Source of the DNA: Pelagibacteraceae bacterium
GTDB lineage: Bacteria; Pseudomonadota; Alphaproteobacteria; HIMB59; GCA-002718135
Direction of reading: 5' to 3'
DNA: 32,204 bases
NCBI GenBank assembly: GCA_017639935.1
Contig: JAGFWP010000002.1
Location: 1 to 32,204 of the forward strand
Shown: positions 8,808-18,052 of the stretch, in pieces
Layout: each line of letters opens with the position of its first letter
Position numbering within the stretch: position 1 is the first letter of the stretch
Program-made: the position numbers and the translations under genes
The notes under the pieces: model-generated
Told to the model about the DNA's origin: nothing
Databases searched by the model: none
The model's input: only the letters and a program-made list of their open reading frames with translations

Positions 8808-9404
8808 ATGGCAAAATTTAAATATGAAATTGTGAAAAATAATCTCTCTTGGGAAAGTAAAAAACCAGCTTGTTTATGTGATTACGATCTTTGCACTGAT
8901 CTGGGTGAGTATAAAGCGCCAAAATCAAGACTGCAATTAAATGAATATTATTTATTTTGCCTTAAGCATGTAACCGCCTACAATAAATCATGGGATTTTT
9001 ACAAAGGGTTGAATGTTGATCAAATAGAACTTTCAATTAGAAAAGATGCTGTTTGGGATAGGCCTTCCTGGCCTTTAAAGGGAAATCCAAATAATATTAT
9101 CAGTCAAATAAAAGAGTTTTTTAATAATGATTATAGTTTGTTTGAAAAAGAAAAGGATTTTCAAAATTTTCTAAAAAATAAGACAATAGAAGAAAAATTA
9201 AACATTGAAGAATGCAAAAGTCTCAAAATATTAGAATTATCTTTGCCAATTTCTTTAGAAAAAATTAAAAAAAAATACAAAAAACTAGTGAAAATTTTCC
9301 ATCCTGATGTAAACGATAACAATAAAAAAGCTGAAAACCATTTTAAAGAAATTAATGAAGCTTACAAAATATTGCTTAAGAAATTTCTAAAAAAAAATAT
9401 ATGA
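8808..9404 (+). CDS. J-domain (DnaJ-like) protein of the cobS-linked family
   Basis: About 198 residues. The start at 8808 (MAKFKYEIVK) fits the family and avoids running through bolA. The N-terminal half holds the conserved signature of this alphaproteobacterial family: ACLCDYDLCTDLGEYKAPKS, with cysteines that might bind metal, then LFCLKHVTAYNKSWDFYKGL and WDRPSWPLKG. The last 65 residues are a J domain with KKYKKLVKIFHPDVND (HPD present), so it should stimulate an Hsp70 such as DnaK. The 3' end overlaps cobS by ATGA (9401-9404), placing it in one operon with cobS and cobT. Its client is unknown; the context suggests it helps assemble or remodel the CobST complex. Confidence 0.9.
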   Translation: MAKFKYEIVKNNLSWESKKPACLCDYDLCTDLGEYKAPKSRLQLNEYYLFCLKHVTAYNKSWDFYKGLNVDQIELSIRKDAVWDRPSWPLKGNPNNIISQIKEFFNNDYSLFEKEKDFQNFLKNKTIEEKLNIEECKSLKILELSLPISLEKIKKKYKKLVKIFHPDVNDNNKKAENHFKEINEAYKILLKKFLKKNI

Positions 9405-10393
9405 TTGAAAAAAAACAAAATACAGATTCCACTTTAATGCCCAATGTTGAAATCAACACAAAACAATTATTTGGGATTGACTGTCCATTCAAAGTATCGG
9501 GATTTGATAAACCTAATGATTATGTGCCTCCTATTGATAAAAATTATAAGTTTGATCCAGAAACTACAACAGCTATTTTAGCAGGGTTTTCTGGAAATAA
9601 AAAAGTTCTCATTAGTGGTTACCATGGAACAGGAAAATCAACTCATATTGAGCAAGTTGCCGCTAGACTTAATTGGCCTTGCATCAGAATTAATCTAGAT
9701 AGTCATATTAGTAGAATAGATTTAATTGGCAAAGATGTAATAGTTCTAAAAGATGGAAAACAAATTACAGAATTTCAGGAAGGCATACTTCCCTGGGCGT
9801 ATCAACATCCAATTGCTCTGGTCTTTGACGAATATGATGCGGGACGACCTGATGTTATGTTTGTTATTCAGCGCATACTTGAGTCTGAGGGGAGGCTTAC
9901 ATTGCTTGACCAGTCTCGCATCATAAATCCAAATAAATATTTTAGATTGTTTGCCACTGCCAATACAATAGGTTTAGGTGATACATCAGGACTTTACCAC
10001 GGCACACAACAAATCAATCAAGGGCAAATGGATAGATGGAACATAGTCACTTCTTTAAATTACCTAAAAAATGAAGAGGAAGAAAAAATTATTCTCAGTA
10101 AGGTTAATGACCTAAATAATATAGAGGGTAAAGAAATAATTAAAAATATGGTAGCTACTGCAGATTTAACACGGTCTGGCTTTATTAATGGGGATATATC
10201 CACTGTTATGAGTCCTCGCACTGTAATTATATGGGCTGAAAACTATCTTCTTTTTAATGATCTTGAGTATTCTTTTAAACTTTCTTTTTTAAATAGATGT
10301 GATGAACTTGAAAGGTCAATTGTTCATGAATATTATCAAAGAGCTTTTGGGATAGATATGTCTGATGCCAAGGTTATTAATGTTAGAGAATGA
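9401..10393 (+). CDS. cobS: CobS, AAA+ subunit of cobaltochelatase type
   Basis: A MoxR-group AAA+ ATPase that in aerobic cobalamin makers forms a chaperone-like ring with CobT and drives cobalt insertion by CobN. Of 330 residues: Walker [10 protein letters not shown] (73-81), Walker [21 protein letters not shown] (139-158), sensor 1 [11 protein letters not shown] (184-194), then [16 protein letters not shown] and a C-terminal lid. The conservation is strong. It is coupled to the J-domain gene by ATGA, and its end overlaps the start of cobT. No cobN or other cobalamin gene is in view, so the substrate here may not be a corrinoid. Confidence 0.93.
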   Translation: MIEKKQNTDSTLMPNVEINTKQLFGIDCPFKVSGFDKPNDYVPPIDKNYKFDPETTTAILAGFSGNKKVLISGYHGTGKSTHIEQVAARLNWPCIRINLDSHISRIDLIGKDVIVLKDGKQITEFQEGILPWAYQHPIALVFDEYDAGRPDVMFVIQRILESEGRLTLLDQSRIINPNKYFRLFATANTIGLGDTSGLYHGTQQINQGQMDRWNIVTSLNYLKNEEEEKIILSKVNDLNNIEGKEIIKNMVATADLTRSGFINGDISTVMSPRTVIIWAENYLLFNDLEYSFKLSFLNRCDELERSIVHEYYQRAFGIDMSDAKVINVRE

Positions 10394-12164
10394 AGAAATA
10401 GTTGATTTATTCAAAAAATCACTTTCAGCAACCGTAAAATCTATTGGTAAATCTGGAAAAATCGAGATAAATTTTGTTGATAAAAATCCATCAATTAATG
10501 GCGAACAAGTAAATTTAGCTAATCCGAGTATATCGTCCTTAAAAAAAAACTTAACCTATCTCCGAGCTGAAGCTGATGCAATGGCGTTAGAATTTCGGTT
10601 ACATGATTCTCAAATCCACAAAAAACATCTTAATTCAAATGATACAGCTAATGAAATTTTCCGTGCTCTAGAACAGTCTAGAATTGAAGCAAAAGGATCT
10701 AATATATTTAAAGGAATTAAATTAAATATTCATAATAAACATAATGTTGATCTGAAAAATATTAACGAAAAAAATAGTAATAAGGATAATCTTGTTAATG
10801 CATTCAAATATGTGAGTTATGGAGAATTAACAAATCAAACATTAGATGGCAGATATTTAAGTTATAAAAAAATTATTAAAAAAAAATTAGGAAGTCAATA
10901 TTCGAACTATTTCAATAAATTAAGAAATAATATTGATAATCAAGAAAATTTTGCCAATCAAATTCAATTAATATTAGATAATTTAGGATTTTTTGAAAAG
11001 ATAAATATTAATGATCCAGAAAAAAAATCTTTGAAAAAAAATGATGAATCGGAAGATAATAAAAAAAACGATAATGATTCAAATGATAAAAATGATAAAA
11101 TGGATAAAAAATATGATCTTGAATTATTATCCGATGAAACTCAACCTTCGGCAGTTGATGAAGAGGGGGAGGCTGGAGATGATTCTAATGAAAATAATAT
11201 AAAATATTTTTCTGATCTCAAATCATTTAATAAAAAAAATTACAAATATTTTACCAATGAATATGATGAAATTGTCAATGCCCATAATCTCTGTGATAAC
11301 CAGGAACTGGATCGCTTGCGTTTGTCCTTAGATCAACAAGTCTTTTCATTTAAACCTTTAATTGCTAAAATTGCAAATCGTCTCCAAAGAAAACTGTTGG
11401 CACAACAAAACAGGCAGTGGGAATTTAACCAAGAAGAAGGATTTCTTGATACCTCAAGACTTGCTAGAATAATTGCTAACCCGAATAATAAATTATCTTT
11501 CAAAAAAGAAAAAAATATCGAATTTAAAGACACTATAGTAACTTTGCTAATTGATAACTCTGGATCTATGAGAGGAAGACCCATCACTGTAGCTGCTTTA
11601 TGTTCTGATATTTTGGCTAGAACACTTGAAAGATGTCTTATTAAAACTGAAATACTCGGTTTTACAACAAAAGCCTGGAAGGGGGGGAAATCTAGAGAGA
11701 AATGGATTGAGAGAAACAAACCTCCAAATCCAGGAAGGCTTAATGACTTACGTCATATAATTTATAAATCAGGAGATGCGCCATGGAGAAGATCAAAAAA
11801 GAATTTAGGATTGCTACTTCGTGAAGGAATATTGAAAGAAAATGTTGACGGTGAAGCTCTTATATGGGCTTTTAATAGAATTCAGAGAAGACAGGAAAAT
11901 AGAAAAATATTAATTGTCATAAGTGATGGTGCCCCGGTTGATGATTCAACCCTTTCAGTCAACCCAGGAAACTATCTTGAAAATAATCTAAAAGAATCAA
12001 TAACTCAAATAGAGAATAATACTGATATTGATTTGATTGCCATAGGAATAGGTCATGATGTATCTCGCTATTATAGCAAAGCTGTGACCATAATGGATGT
12101 TGACCAGTTGGGTGAAGTTCTTCTTAATGAGTTATCAAATATATTTTCAACAAAAAAAGTTTAG
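10380..12164 (+). CDS. cobT: CobT, VWA-domain subunit of cobaltochelatase type
   Basis: Partner of CobS. I chose the ATG at 10380 because AAGG at 10370-10373 sits six bases upstream; an in-frame ATG at 10365 would add five residues. The N-terminal domain shows [20 protein letters not shown] and [14 protein letters not shown], typical of CobT. A lysine/aspartate/asparagine-rich acidic linker spans about residues 215-285. The C-terminal von Willebrand A domain has an intact MIDAS start [13 protein letters not shown] (near 392-404), [14 protein letters not shown] and [10 protein letters not shown]. It is about 594 residues, the usual size. It ends tail-to-tail with tgt, with the stops overlapping in TTAG at 12161-12164. 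Confidence 0.92.
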   Translation: MLENEEIVDLFKKSLSATVKSIGKSGKIEINFVDKNPSINGEQVNLANPSISSLKKNLTYLRAEADAMALEFRLHDSQIHKKHLNSNDTANEIFRALEQSRIEAKGSNIFKGIKLNIHNKHNVDLKNINEKNSNKDNLVNAFKYVSYGELTNQTLDGRYLSYKKIIKKKLGSQYSNYFNKLRNNIDNQENFANQIQLILDNLGFFEKININDPEKKSLKKNDESEDNKKNDNDSNDKNDKMDKKYDLELLSDETQPSAVDEEGEAGDDSNENNIKYFSDLKSFNKKNYKYFTNEYDEIVNAHNLCDNQELDRLRLSLDQQVFSFKPLIAKIANRLQRKLLAQQNRQWEFNQEEGFLDTSRLARIIANPNNKLSFKKEKNIEFKDTIVTLLIDNSGSMRGRPITVAALCSDILARTLERCLIKTEILGFTTKAWKGGKSREKWIERNKPPNPGRLNDLRHIIYKSGDAPWRRSKKNLGLLLREGILKENVDGEALIWAFNRIQRRQENRKILIVISDGAPVDDSTLSVNPGNYLENNLKESITQIENNTDIDLIAIGIGHDVSRYYSKAVTIMDVDQLGEVLLNELSNIFSTKKV

Positions 12165-13360
12165 TTTAAATACCACCTGTTTTCTGCTTCATCAAAATTA
12201 TCATCTTCTATGGCTTTTCTGATATAAGTCATTAAATTATTCATAAAATGAATATTATGAATTGAGATTAACTGAAAACCTAATAACTCAGCTGATTTAA
12301 ATAAATGATGTAAATACGATTTTGAATAATTATTACATATCGTGCAATTACAATTTATATCAAGGGGTAGTAAATCATCTTTGTAAGCAGAATTTTTTAT
12401 ATTAATCTTTCCTGACTTTGTCTTCATCAAGGCAGCCCCATGTCTTGCTAAACGTGTAGGGCTGACACAGTCAAATGTATCTATTCCCCATTTCACTAAA
12501 TTCCAAATATCCAATGGATCTCCAATACCTAATAAATGAACAGGGTGTTTATTACCCAGTTTTGTCGATGTATATTTAACTAACTCATACATTTGTTCCT
12601 TGGAAGATCCCAGACTGCCTCCAATAGCTAACCCAAAAAAATTAGGATTTCCAATGTTAAATTCTATACTTTCATCCCTTAGTTCATAGTAAATTCCGCC
12701 CTGAATAATGCCGTAAAGAGCTTGTGGCCCCGCAGAACCAGTACAGGAAATAAAAACATTATTTGTTTGAAAACTGTTAATTGAGCGTTTTGACCAACGA
12801 TGACTTCTTTTCATAGAGTTAGCTGTATAAATTTTGTCAACATGAAAAGGGGTACATTCGTCTAAAACCAGTATTAAATCAGCCCCGATCTTTCTTTGTA
12901 AATTAATAGATTTTTCAGGAGATAAAAGTTGATTGGATCCGTCTATATAAGATTTAAATAACGACCCTTCTTCTAAAATTTTAATTAAAGAGATATTTCT
13001 GTTGTTATCTGAATTTCTGCCTTTGATTTCATCTGCTATCGTACCATGTCCTAGAGAAAAAATCTGAAATCCCCCGCTATCTGTCAGCATTGGTCCTTTC
13101 CAATTCATAAACTTATGCAATCCACCATGCGCGGCAATAACTTCACTGCCTGGCTGAAGCATTAAGTGATATGTGTTGGAAAGGATAATCTGTGTTCCAC
13201 ATCTTCTAGCTTCTTCAACATTAATTGATTTTAACGCTGCTTTGGTTCCACAAAAAATGAAAGCGGGCGTGTTAATTCTGCCATGCGGGGTAGTTATTAC
13301 TCCTGTTCTTGCCCTAGATTGAGATGCCGTTTTTTTAATTTTCCATTCAAAATTATTCAT
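12161..13360 (-). CDS. tgt: tRNA-guanine transglycosylase, possibly queuine-accepting
   Basis: Exchanges G34 of GUN-anticodon tRNAs for a queuosine precursor. The start is the ATG at 13360 ([10 protein letters not shown]); the longer frame would begin at TTG inside the transporter gene. Of 399 residues: D94 in [20 protein letters not shown] (167-171), YGIIQGG (216-222), catalytic aspartate D297 in FDCVSPTR, and zinc ligands C337, C339, C342 and H368 with the standard spacing. The selectivity loop reads AIGGSLGSS (245-253). Aligned on GG, G251 replaces the bulky residue that is Val233 in the Zymomonas enzyme, as in eukaryotic queuine-using TGT. It overlaps the upstream transporter gene by eight bases. 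Confidence 0.95.
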   Translation of the reverse strand: MNNFEWKIKKTASQSRARTGVITTPHGRINTPAFIFCGTKAALKSINVEEARRCGTQIILSNTYHLMLQPGSEVIAAHGGLHKFMNWKGPMLTDSGGFQIFSLGHGTIADEIKGRNSDNNRNISLIKILEEGSLFKSYIDGSNQLLSPEKSINLQRKIGADLILVLDECTPFHVDKIYTANSMKRSHRWSKRSINSFQTNNVFISCTGSAGPQALYGIIQGGIYYELRDESIEFNIGNPNFFGLAIGGSLGSSKEQMYELVKYTSTKLGNKHPVHLLGIGDPLDIWNLVKWGIDTFDCVSPTRLARHGAALMKTKSGKINIKNSAYKDDLLPLDINCNCTICNNYSKSYLHHLFKSAELLGFQLISIHNIHFMNNLMTYIRKAIEDDNFDEAENRWYLN

Positions 13361-14171
13361 TATGATTATTTGGTAAAAAGTATTTTGCCAAATAGATAAA
13401 AGGCGTATCAAACAAAGCTATTAAGATTCTTAGAAAATATGTTCCTAATATAAATGTAAACAGCACTGTGTTAAAGTCTAGTGGATTGGGATTGAATATT
13501 ATCCAAGCAAAAACGCTAAATATAGTGTTGTCAACAAGCGATGAAACTATTGTGGAAAAATTATTCCTAAACCAAAGAAATCTTCTATTTGTAAATTTGG
13601 AAATTTTTTCAAAAAACCATATATCAAAAAATTGACTAAATAAATAAGCAATCATACTTGCTATAAAGAAAATAGGGAATGGCAAAAAAACACCTAGTAA
13701 GTTATCTTGCAAAGGGAGCGCCCAAGAATAATTATCTCCTGCAGTAATTTTATCTAGAGGCTTAAATCCAATAGTAAAAAGCATCAAAATAGTCATTAAT
13801 AAAAAGCCTAAAAAACTTATTAAAATGTTCTTTCTCGCACTGTTGCCTCCGTAATATTCTGCAAGAATATCTGTGCATAAAAAAATTGATGCAAATAAAA
13901 TTGTGCCTAATGCAACCGGTTCAGCAAAAAAAGAAAATTTAACGATTTTTAAAACTTGTATATTTGCTGCTATTACCGCTATGGAGGTATAAACATACAA
14001 GCCAACCTCTCCAAAAAATTTCAAAAATATTAGAATGCTAAGAAAAACGATAAGCAAAAATACAAACCATGTAAACTCAATTGGAATGTTGTTAAATGTT
14101 GTGACAAACCCGTCAAAGTTTAATGAAAACAACTGATACAATCCTTCAAAAATATTTAAAGGACTTGACAC
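13353..14171 (-). CDS. yhhQ: Queuosine-precursor transporter (YhhQ/QPTR family)
   Basis: A 272-residue polytopic inner-membrane protein with about seven hydrophobic segments. The family signature is visible in AANIQVLKIVKF and FASIFLCTDILAEYYGGNSA (the DILxExYG element), followed by VDNTIFSVFAWIIF and GTYFLRILIALFDTPFIYL. Members import queuosine precursors (preQ0, preQ1 or queuine). The start is a GTG at 14171, five bases after the rpmB stop; no ATG lies nearby. Its 3' end overlaps tgt by eight bases, so importer and transglycosylase are coupled. The first 35 residues are longer than in the E. coli homologue. Confidence 0.9.
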   Translation of the reverse strand: MSSPLNIFEGLYQLFSLNFDGFVTTFNNIPIEFTWFVFLLIVFLSILIFLKFFGEVGLYVYTSIAVIAANIQVLKIVKFSFFAEPVALGTILFASIFLCTDILAEYYGGNSARKNILISFLGFLLMTILMLFTIGFKPLDKITAGDNYSWALPLQDNLLGVFLPFPIFFIASMIAYLFSQFFDIWFFEKISKFTNRRFLWFRNNFSTIVSSLVDNTIFSVFAWIIFNPNPLDFNTVLFTFILGTYFLRILIALFDTPFIYLAKYFLPNNHNE

Positions 14172-14175
14172 CTAA

Positions 14176-14457
14176 TTAATTGGAAATAGATAAAATTTGT
14201 TTTTTGATTTTTAATGCTTTAGGAGGCAACTTTGTGTTAGATGCGCTAAGCAAATACTCATCAAGACCGCCTCTTTTTTCAACTGTTCTAATTGCGCTTA
14301 CTGCTACTTTTAACCGAATTGATCTTCCAAGTTTTTCACTAATAAAAGTTACATTTTGAAGATTGGGTAAAAAACGTCTTTTTGTTCTATTTTTGGCATG
14401 ACTGACATTGTTGCCAGTCTGAAAGGTTTTCCCGGTTAACTGACATTTCATAGACAT
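14176..14457 (-). CDS. rpmB: 50S ribosomal protein L28
   Basis: A 93-residue protein of the large ribosomal subunit, of the long alphaproteobacterial form. MSMKCQLTGKTFQTGNNVSH aligns with the family start, and NRTKRRFLPNLQNV and GRSIRLKVAVSAIRTVEKRG are the core blocks. It is the first gene of a unit continuing into the queuosine-precursor transporter and tgt, which ties a ribosomal protein to tRNA anticodon modification. A good sigma-70-type promoter lies just upstream, and the predicted leader is only about six bases. Confidence 0.95.
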   Translation of the reverse strand: MSMKCQLTGKTFQTGNNVSHAKNRTKRRFLPNLQNVTFISEKLGRSIRLKVAVSAIRTVEKRGGLDEYLLSASNTKLPPKALKIKKQILSISN

Positions 14458-14469
14458 AATGTGGCCAGA

Positions 14470-14498
14470 TTAGTATTGAAAAATTATAATTTGGTCAA
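14470..14498 (-). promoter_or_regulatory. Promoter of rpmB-yhhQ-tgt
   Basis: On the minus strand TTGACC (14498-14493) and TACTAA (14475-14470) are separated by exactly 17 bases. Transcription would begin near 14463, about six bases from the rpmB ATG, leaving no room for a Shine-Dalgarno site. Seen by eye only. Confidence 0.55.
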
Positions 14499-14508
14499 GC
14501 TTCTAATC

Positions 14509-15390
14509 TTATATTTGAAATTCTGAACACAAGAATGTTGGCGATATGCCTGAATTATTTACCTGATTTATAGTTGTCTCCCATCTAGGTTTTTTACTAT
14601 CAAAACTTGATCGGTGAATGCCTGAAGTTATTAGTAAGCTGTCTACTCCAAAAGAATTTGCTCCTTGAATATCATGATACATCGAATCACCAACGGCTAT
14701 CACTCTGGATTTATTTAATTTTTTTATTTTTTTTGTGGATTCTATGTAAATATCTATTTTAGGCTTTCCTAAAATAAAAATTTCACCTCCCAGGCCCTTA
14801 TAAAGTTGTGCAATAGTTCCCATACAAATATTTAATTCGTCAGAATTATTCTCTACTGTTTCATAATCCGGGTTAGCACAAATAAAGGGTAATTTTTTTT
14901 CTAAAGCTTTTGTCAATAATGGAATATAATCAATGACATTATGTCCTGGAAGAGGTGTGCAAGCTAAAATGAAATTTGCATCCTCTATATCTTCTACAAA
15001 ATTAAATTTTTCTAATCCGAAAATAAAATATTTTCCATCTTCTTTGTCTTGATCATACATATGATAACAATTTTTTTCTAAATTTTTTGTAAAATCATGA
15101 CTTTCATTATTTAGACTTTGCCAAATCATTTCACCGCTTGTTATAACTTCCATAAAATGTTTAGGATCAAAACCCAGTTTAGGCAATTTTTTTATAGACG
15201 TCTCTTTTCTTTTAGAAGAATTTGAAATTATAATTATTTCTTTTTTTTCTTGATATAGCCTTTCTACACATTTAATGGCTTGGATATATCCTTTTGTCCC
15301 GTCATGCATTACACCCCACTGATCAAGGATAAATACATCGTATTGATTGATAATATCTACTAAACCTTCGATGGTCTGGGTGCTTTTCAT
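14509..15390 (-). CDS. TIGR01459-type HAD-superfamily hydrolase (class IIA)
   Basis: A 293-residue HAD phosphatase of the NagD-like group. Motif I is VFILDQWGVMHDG (near 15-27), the variant DxWGV form typical of this subfamily; motif II is IIISNSSKR, and the C-terminal metal site is VIAVGDSMYHDIQGANSFGV. The cap domain lies between. The substrate is unknown. Its ATG overlaps the pyrD stop as ATGA (15387-15390), so it is translated from the pyrD message. Pairing with a pyrimidine enzyme hints at a nucleotide or sugar-phosphate substrate, but that is inference from position. Confidence 0.88.
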   Translation of the reverse strand: MKSTQTIEGLVDIINQYDVFILDQWGVMHDGTKGYIQAIKCVERLYQEKKEIIIISNSSKRKETSIKKLPKLGFDPKHFMEVITSGEMIWQSLNNESHDFTKNLEKNCYHMYDQDKEDGKYFIFGLEKFNFVEDIEDANFILACTPLPGHNVIDYIPLLTKALEKKLPFICANPDYETVENNSDELNICMGTIAQLYKGLGGEIFILGKPKIDIYIESTKKIKKLNKSRVIAVGDSMYHDIQGANSFGVDSLLITSGIHRSSFDSKKPRWETTINQVNNSGISPTFLCSEFQI

Positions 15391-16442
15391 ACGTCTTTCC
15401 CAATAGCTTCTTTTATATTATTAAAACCATCTGTTTTTAAACAAGAAAGGATTTCTTGTTTTATCTTATTTATAATTTTTGGCCCTTGAAAAACTAAAGC
15501 TGTGTATATTTGTGCCAAGGATGCTCCAGCTTTAATTTTTTCATAGAATTCTATCCCATTTGAAATTCCTCCAACTCCAATGAGTGGAATCTGACCGTTT
15601 GTAAGAGTGTACATTTTCTTAAGGACTAAAGTTGATTTAATAAATAATGGTTTTCCACTTAACCCCCCTATTTCATTTTTGTTACGAGAAATTAATGAAG
15701 AAGGCCTGTCAATGCTTGAATTACTGATTACTAAACCATCTATTTCATTAGCTAAGCTCATTAGAGCTATATCCCTGAGTTGTTCTTCTTCCAAATCAGG
15801 TGCTATTTTAAATAGTATAGGTTTATTCTCTAAATTCGGTTGTTCTTTTTTTCTTTGGCGAAGCGCTTTTACCAAAACTTCTATTTGACCACGATTTTGT
15901 AAATCTCTAAGTCCAGGAGTATTAGGAGATGATATGTTGATGGTAGTATAATGAGCTAACGGTCCTAGTTTTTCTAGACCTAAACAATAATCATCAACAG
16001 CATAATTTGTATCATTATTTTTACCGATATTTATTCCAACAATCCCTTTGGAAAGATTGTTTAGATTTAATTTTATAAGTTTGTTTTCAGCATATTTTGA
16101 TCCGTAATTATTAAAACCTAGATGATTGATGATTGCTTGGTCTTCTAACAGTCTAAAGACCCTTGGTTTTTTGTTCCCAAATTGTGGTTTGGGAGTAACT
16201 GTTCCAGTTTCAACAAATCCGAATCCTAAGTTTAAGAGAGATTGAACAACTTCTACGTTTTTGTCAAAACCTGCTGCTAGTCCGATTGGATTCCTAAAAT
16301 CAAGACCGAAAAGATGTTGGTGCAAACTAGGGTCATCATCATAAATTTGAGATGAATATTTTAGTTTTAAAATTTTTATAGTAAGTGAATGTGATATTTC
16401 AGGGGGGAAAAAACGCATGAATTTTAATAACAAATTATTCAT
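15387..16442 (-). CDS. pyrD: Dihydroorotate dehydrogenase, class 2 (quinone-linked)
   Basis: FMN enzyme that oxidises dihydroorotate to orotate and passes electrons to quinone at the inner membrane, step four of pyrimidine synthesis. Of 351 residues, the N-terminal amphipathic helices (FMRFFPPEISHSLTIKILKL, 8-27) are the class 2 membrane-binding element. FRNPIGLAAGFDKN (49-62), ETGTVTPKPQFGN, NISSPNTPGLR with catalytic serine S172, and IGVGGI follow. The substrate-binding block reads INHLGFNN (105-112), where INR[LM]GFNN is usual, so a histidine replaces the arginine beside the key asparagine. It starts 20 bases after the lysK stop in the same direction. Confidence 0.95.
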   Translation of the reverse strand: MNNLLLKFMRFFPPEISHSLTIKILKLKYSSQIYDDDPSLHQHLFGLDFRNPIGLAAGFDKNVEVVQSLLNLGFGFVETGTVTPKPQFGNKKPRVFRLLEDQAIINHLGFNNYGSKYAENKLIKLNLNNLSKGIVGINIGKNNDTNYAVDDYCLGLEKLGPLAHYTTINISSPNTPGLRDLQNRGQIEVLVKALRQRKKEQPNLENKPILFKIAPDLEEEQLRDIALMSLANEIDGLVISNSSIDRPSSLISRNKNEIGGLSGKPLFIKSTLVLKKMYTLTNGQIPLIGVGGISNGIEFYEKIKAGASLAQIYTALVFQGPKIINKIKQEILSCLKTDGFNNIKEAIGKDV

Positions 16443-16462
16443 TAACTATTAGTTCAATTTCT

Positions 16463-18052
16463 TCATTTTTGCTTCAAAGCGTCTTCTAATAATTTACAGG
16501 TTTTTTTTATTCCATAAAGTTTAATGAACGATCCGAGGCGTGGTCCTTCTTCCTGACCTAATAATACTTGATAAACTAATCTAAAATAATCTCGAAGTTT
16601 TGCAAAATTATATTTTTTTCCAATTTCATAAATCTGTGTTTGAATTTCTTCTGAGGACAACTCTTTATCAATTGTTTTTAAAAAGGCCAAAATATCTTCA
16701 AACAGTTCTTTATTGTCATTATTTATTTTTGTGTATTTTTTATTTGGTTGAATAAAATCAATGTAATAATTTATCGCATATTGTATTAGTTTATCAAATT
16801 CTGGATTATCCTTTGGATTAAGGGAGTCATCATATTCTTTGACAAATCCCCATATTACATTTTTGTCTGTTGAGTTGCAGATGCTTACCAAGTTCATTAG
16901 GGAGTTAAAATTTATTTCTGATTTAAATTTTGGTGGATTCCCATTGTGTATGTGCCATACAGGATTATTAAAATCATCGACATCATCTTTTTTATGATAT
17001 TTAATTAAAAAAGAAGAGTATTCATCAACACTCTTTGGTATCACATCATAAAATAATTTTTTTGCTGATTTAGGCTTTTGAAACATGAAAAATGAAAGGC
17101 TTTCAGGTGTTGCGTAACGCAACCATTGATCAACGCTTATGCCATTTCCAACAGATTTTGATATTTTTTCACCTTTTTCATCTAAAAACATTTCGTATAT
17201 AAGATTTACAGGTGGCTTATTTTTCATAATACGGCATATTTTTGAAGCTAAATCAAAGCTCTCAATCAAATCCTTTCCGCACATTTCATAATCTACATCT
17301 AATGATATCCAGCGCATAGCCCAATCAACTTTCCACTGAAGTTTACAATTGCCTTTGGTTACCTCAATTTCAGTTTTTTTGTTATTAGCTGGGTCAATAA
17401 AAATGATTGAATTTGTTTTAGGGCGGTATTCTTCAATTTTAACTTGTAAAACTACTCCATTTACCTGACTAATAGGAAGAAAGGGGCTGTAAGTCTGCCT
17501 TCTTTCTGAGCGTAAAGTTGGAAGAATAACAGAGATAATTTCCTCATAGTTTTCTAAGATAGTAGTCAGTGTTTTATCAAAATCACCAGATTTATATTTA
17601 CTTGTTGAACTTACAAACTCATATTCAAATTTAAATCTATCCAGAAAAGAGCAAAGTTTTGCATTATTGTGATGACCAAAGCTCTCATATTTTTCAAAAG
17701 GATCTGGAATAGAAGTTAATGGTTGCCCAATGTATTTCTCAAGCATGCTCTTATTAGGAACATTGTTTGGAATCTTTCTTAGTCCGTCCAAATCATCGGA
17801 AAAAGTTATAAGTCTTGTTTCGCAATCAACAAGAGTTTCAAAGGCATTTTTTACCATAGAGGTTCTAACAACTTCCCCGAAGGTGCCTATGTGGGGTAAT
17901 CCGGATGGTCCATAACCAGTTTCGAATAAAACATATTTTTTTGTTGGTGTGGAAAAATTATTCAACCCTCCAAAATTTTCAATTATTTTCTTAGCTTCCA
18001 TAAATGGCCAGGAAATCAGTGATTCATAAATATTCTTATTGACTTTGTTCAT
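16463..18052 (-). CDS. lysK: Lysyl-tRNA synthetase, class I
   Basis: Charges tRNA-Lys. This is the class I (Rossmann-fold) enzyme of archaea, alphaproteobacteria and spirochaetes, unrelated to the common class II LysS. Of 529 residues, the signature ETGYGPSGLPHIGTFGE (44-60) carries the HIGH-like motif, SDDLDGLRK follows, and the KMSKS-like motif is KISKS within GEKISKSVGNG (near 296). No insertions or breaks are visible. The start overlaps the marR stop as ATGA (18049-18052), so a transcription factor gene is coupled to it. Confidence 0.95.
   Translation of the reverse strand: MNKVNKNIYESLISWPFMEAKKIIENFGGLNNFSTPTKKYVLFETGYGPSGLPHIGTFGEVVRTSMVKNAFETLVDCETRLITFSDDLDGLRKIPNNVPNKSMLEKYIGQPLTSIPDPFEKYESFGHHNNAKLCSFLDRFKFEYEFVSSTSKYKSGDFDKTLTTILENYEEIISVILPTLRSERRQTYSPFLPISQVNGVVLQVKIEEYRPKTNSIIFIDPANNKKTEIEVTKGNCKLQWKVDWAMRWISLDVDYEMCGKDLIESFDLASKICRIMKNKPPVNLIYEMFLDEKGEKISKSVGNGISVDQWLRYATPESLSFFMFQKPKSAKKLFYDVIPKSVDEYSSFLIKYHKKDDVDDFNNPVWHIHNGNPPKFKSEINFNSLMNLVSICNSTDKNVIWGFVKEYDDSLNPKDNPEFDKLIQYAINYYIDFIQPNKKYTKINNDNKELFEDILAFLKTIDKELSSEEIQTQIYEIGKKYNFAKLRDYFRLVYQVLLGQEEGPRLGSFIKLYGIKKTCKLLEDALKQK

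Noticed and set aside
11333-11719. 128-codon open frame antisense to cobT
   Set aside because: It is the shadow of a strongly conserved VWA domain; the product has no recognisable family and no upstream ribosome site.
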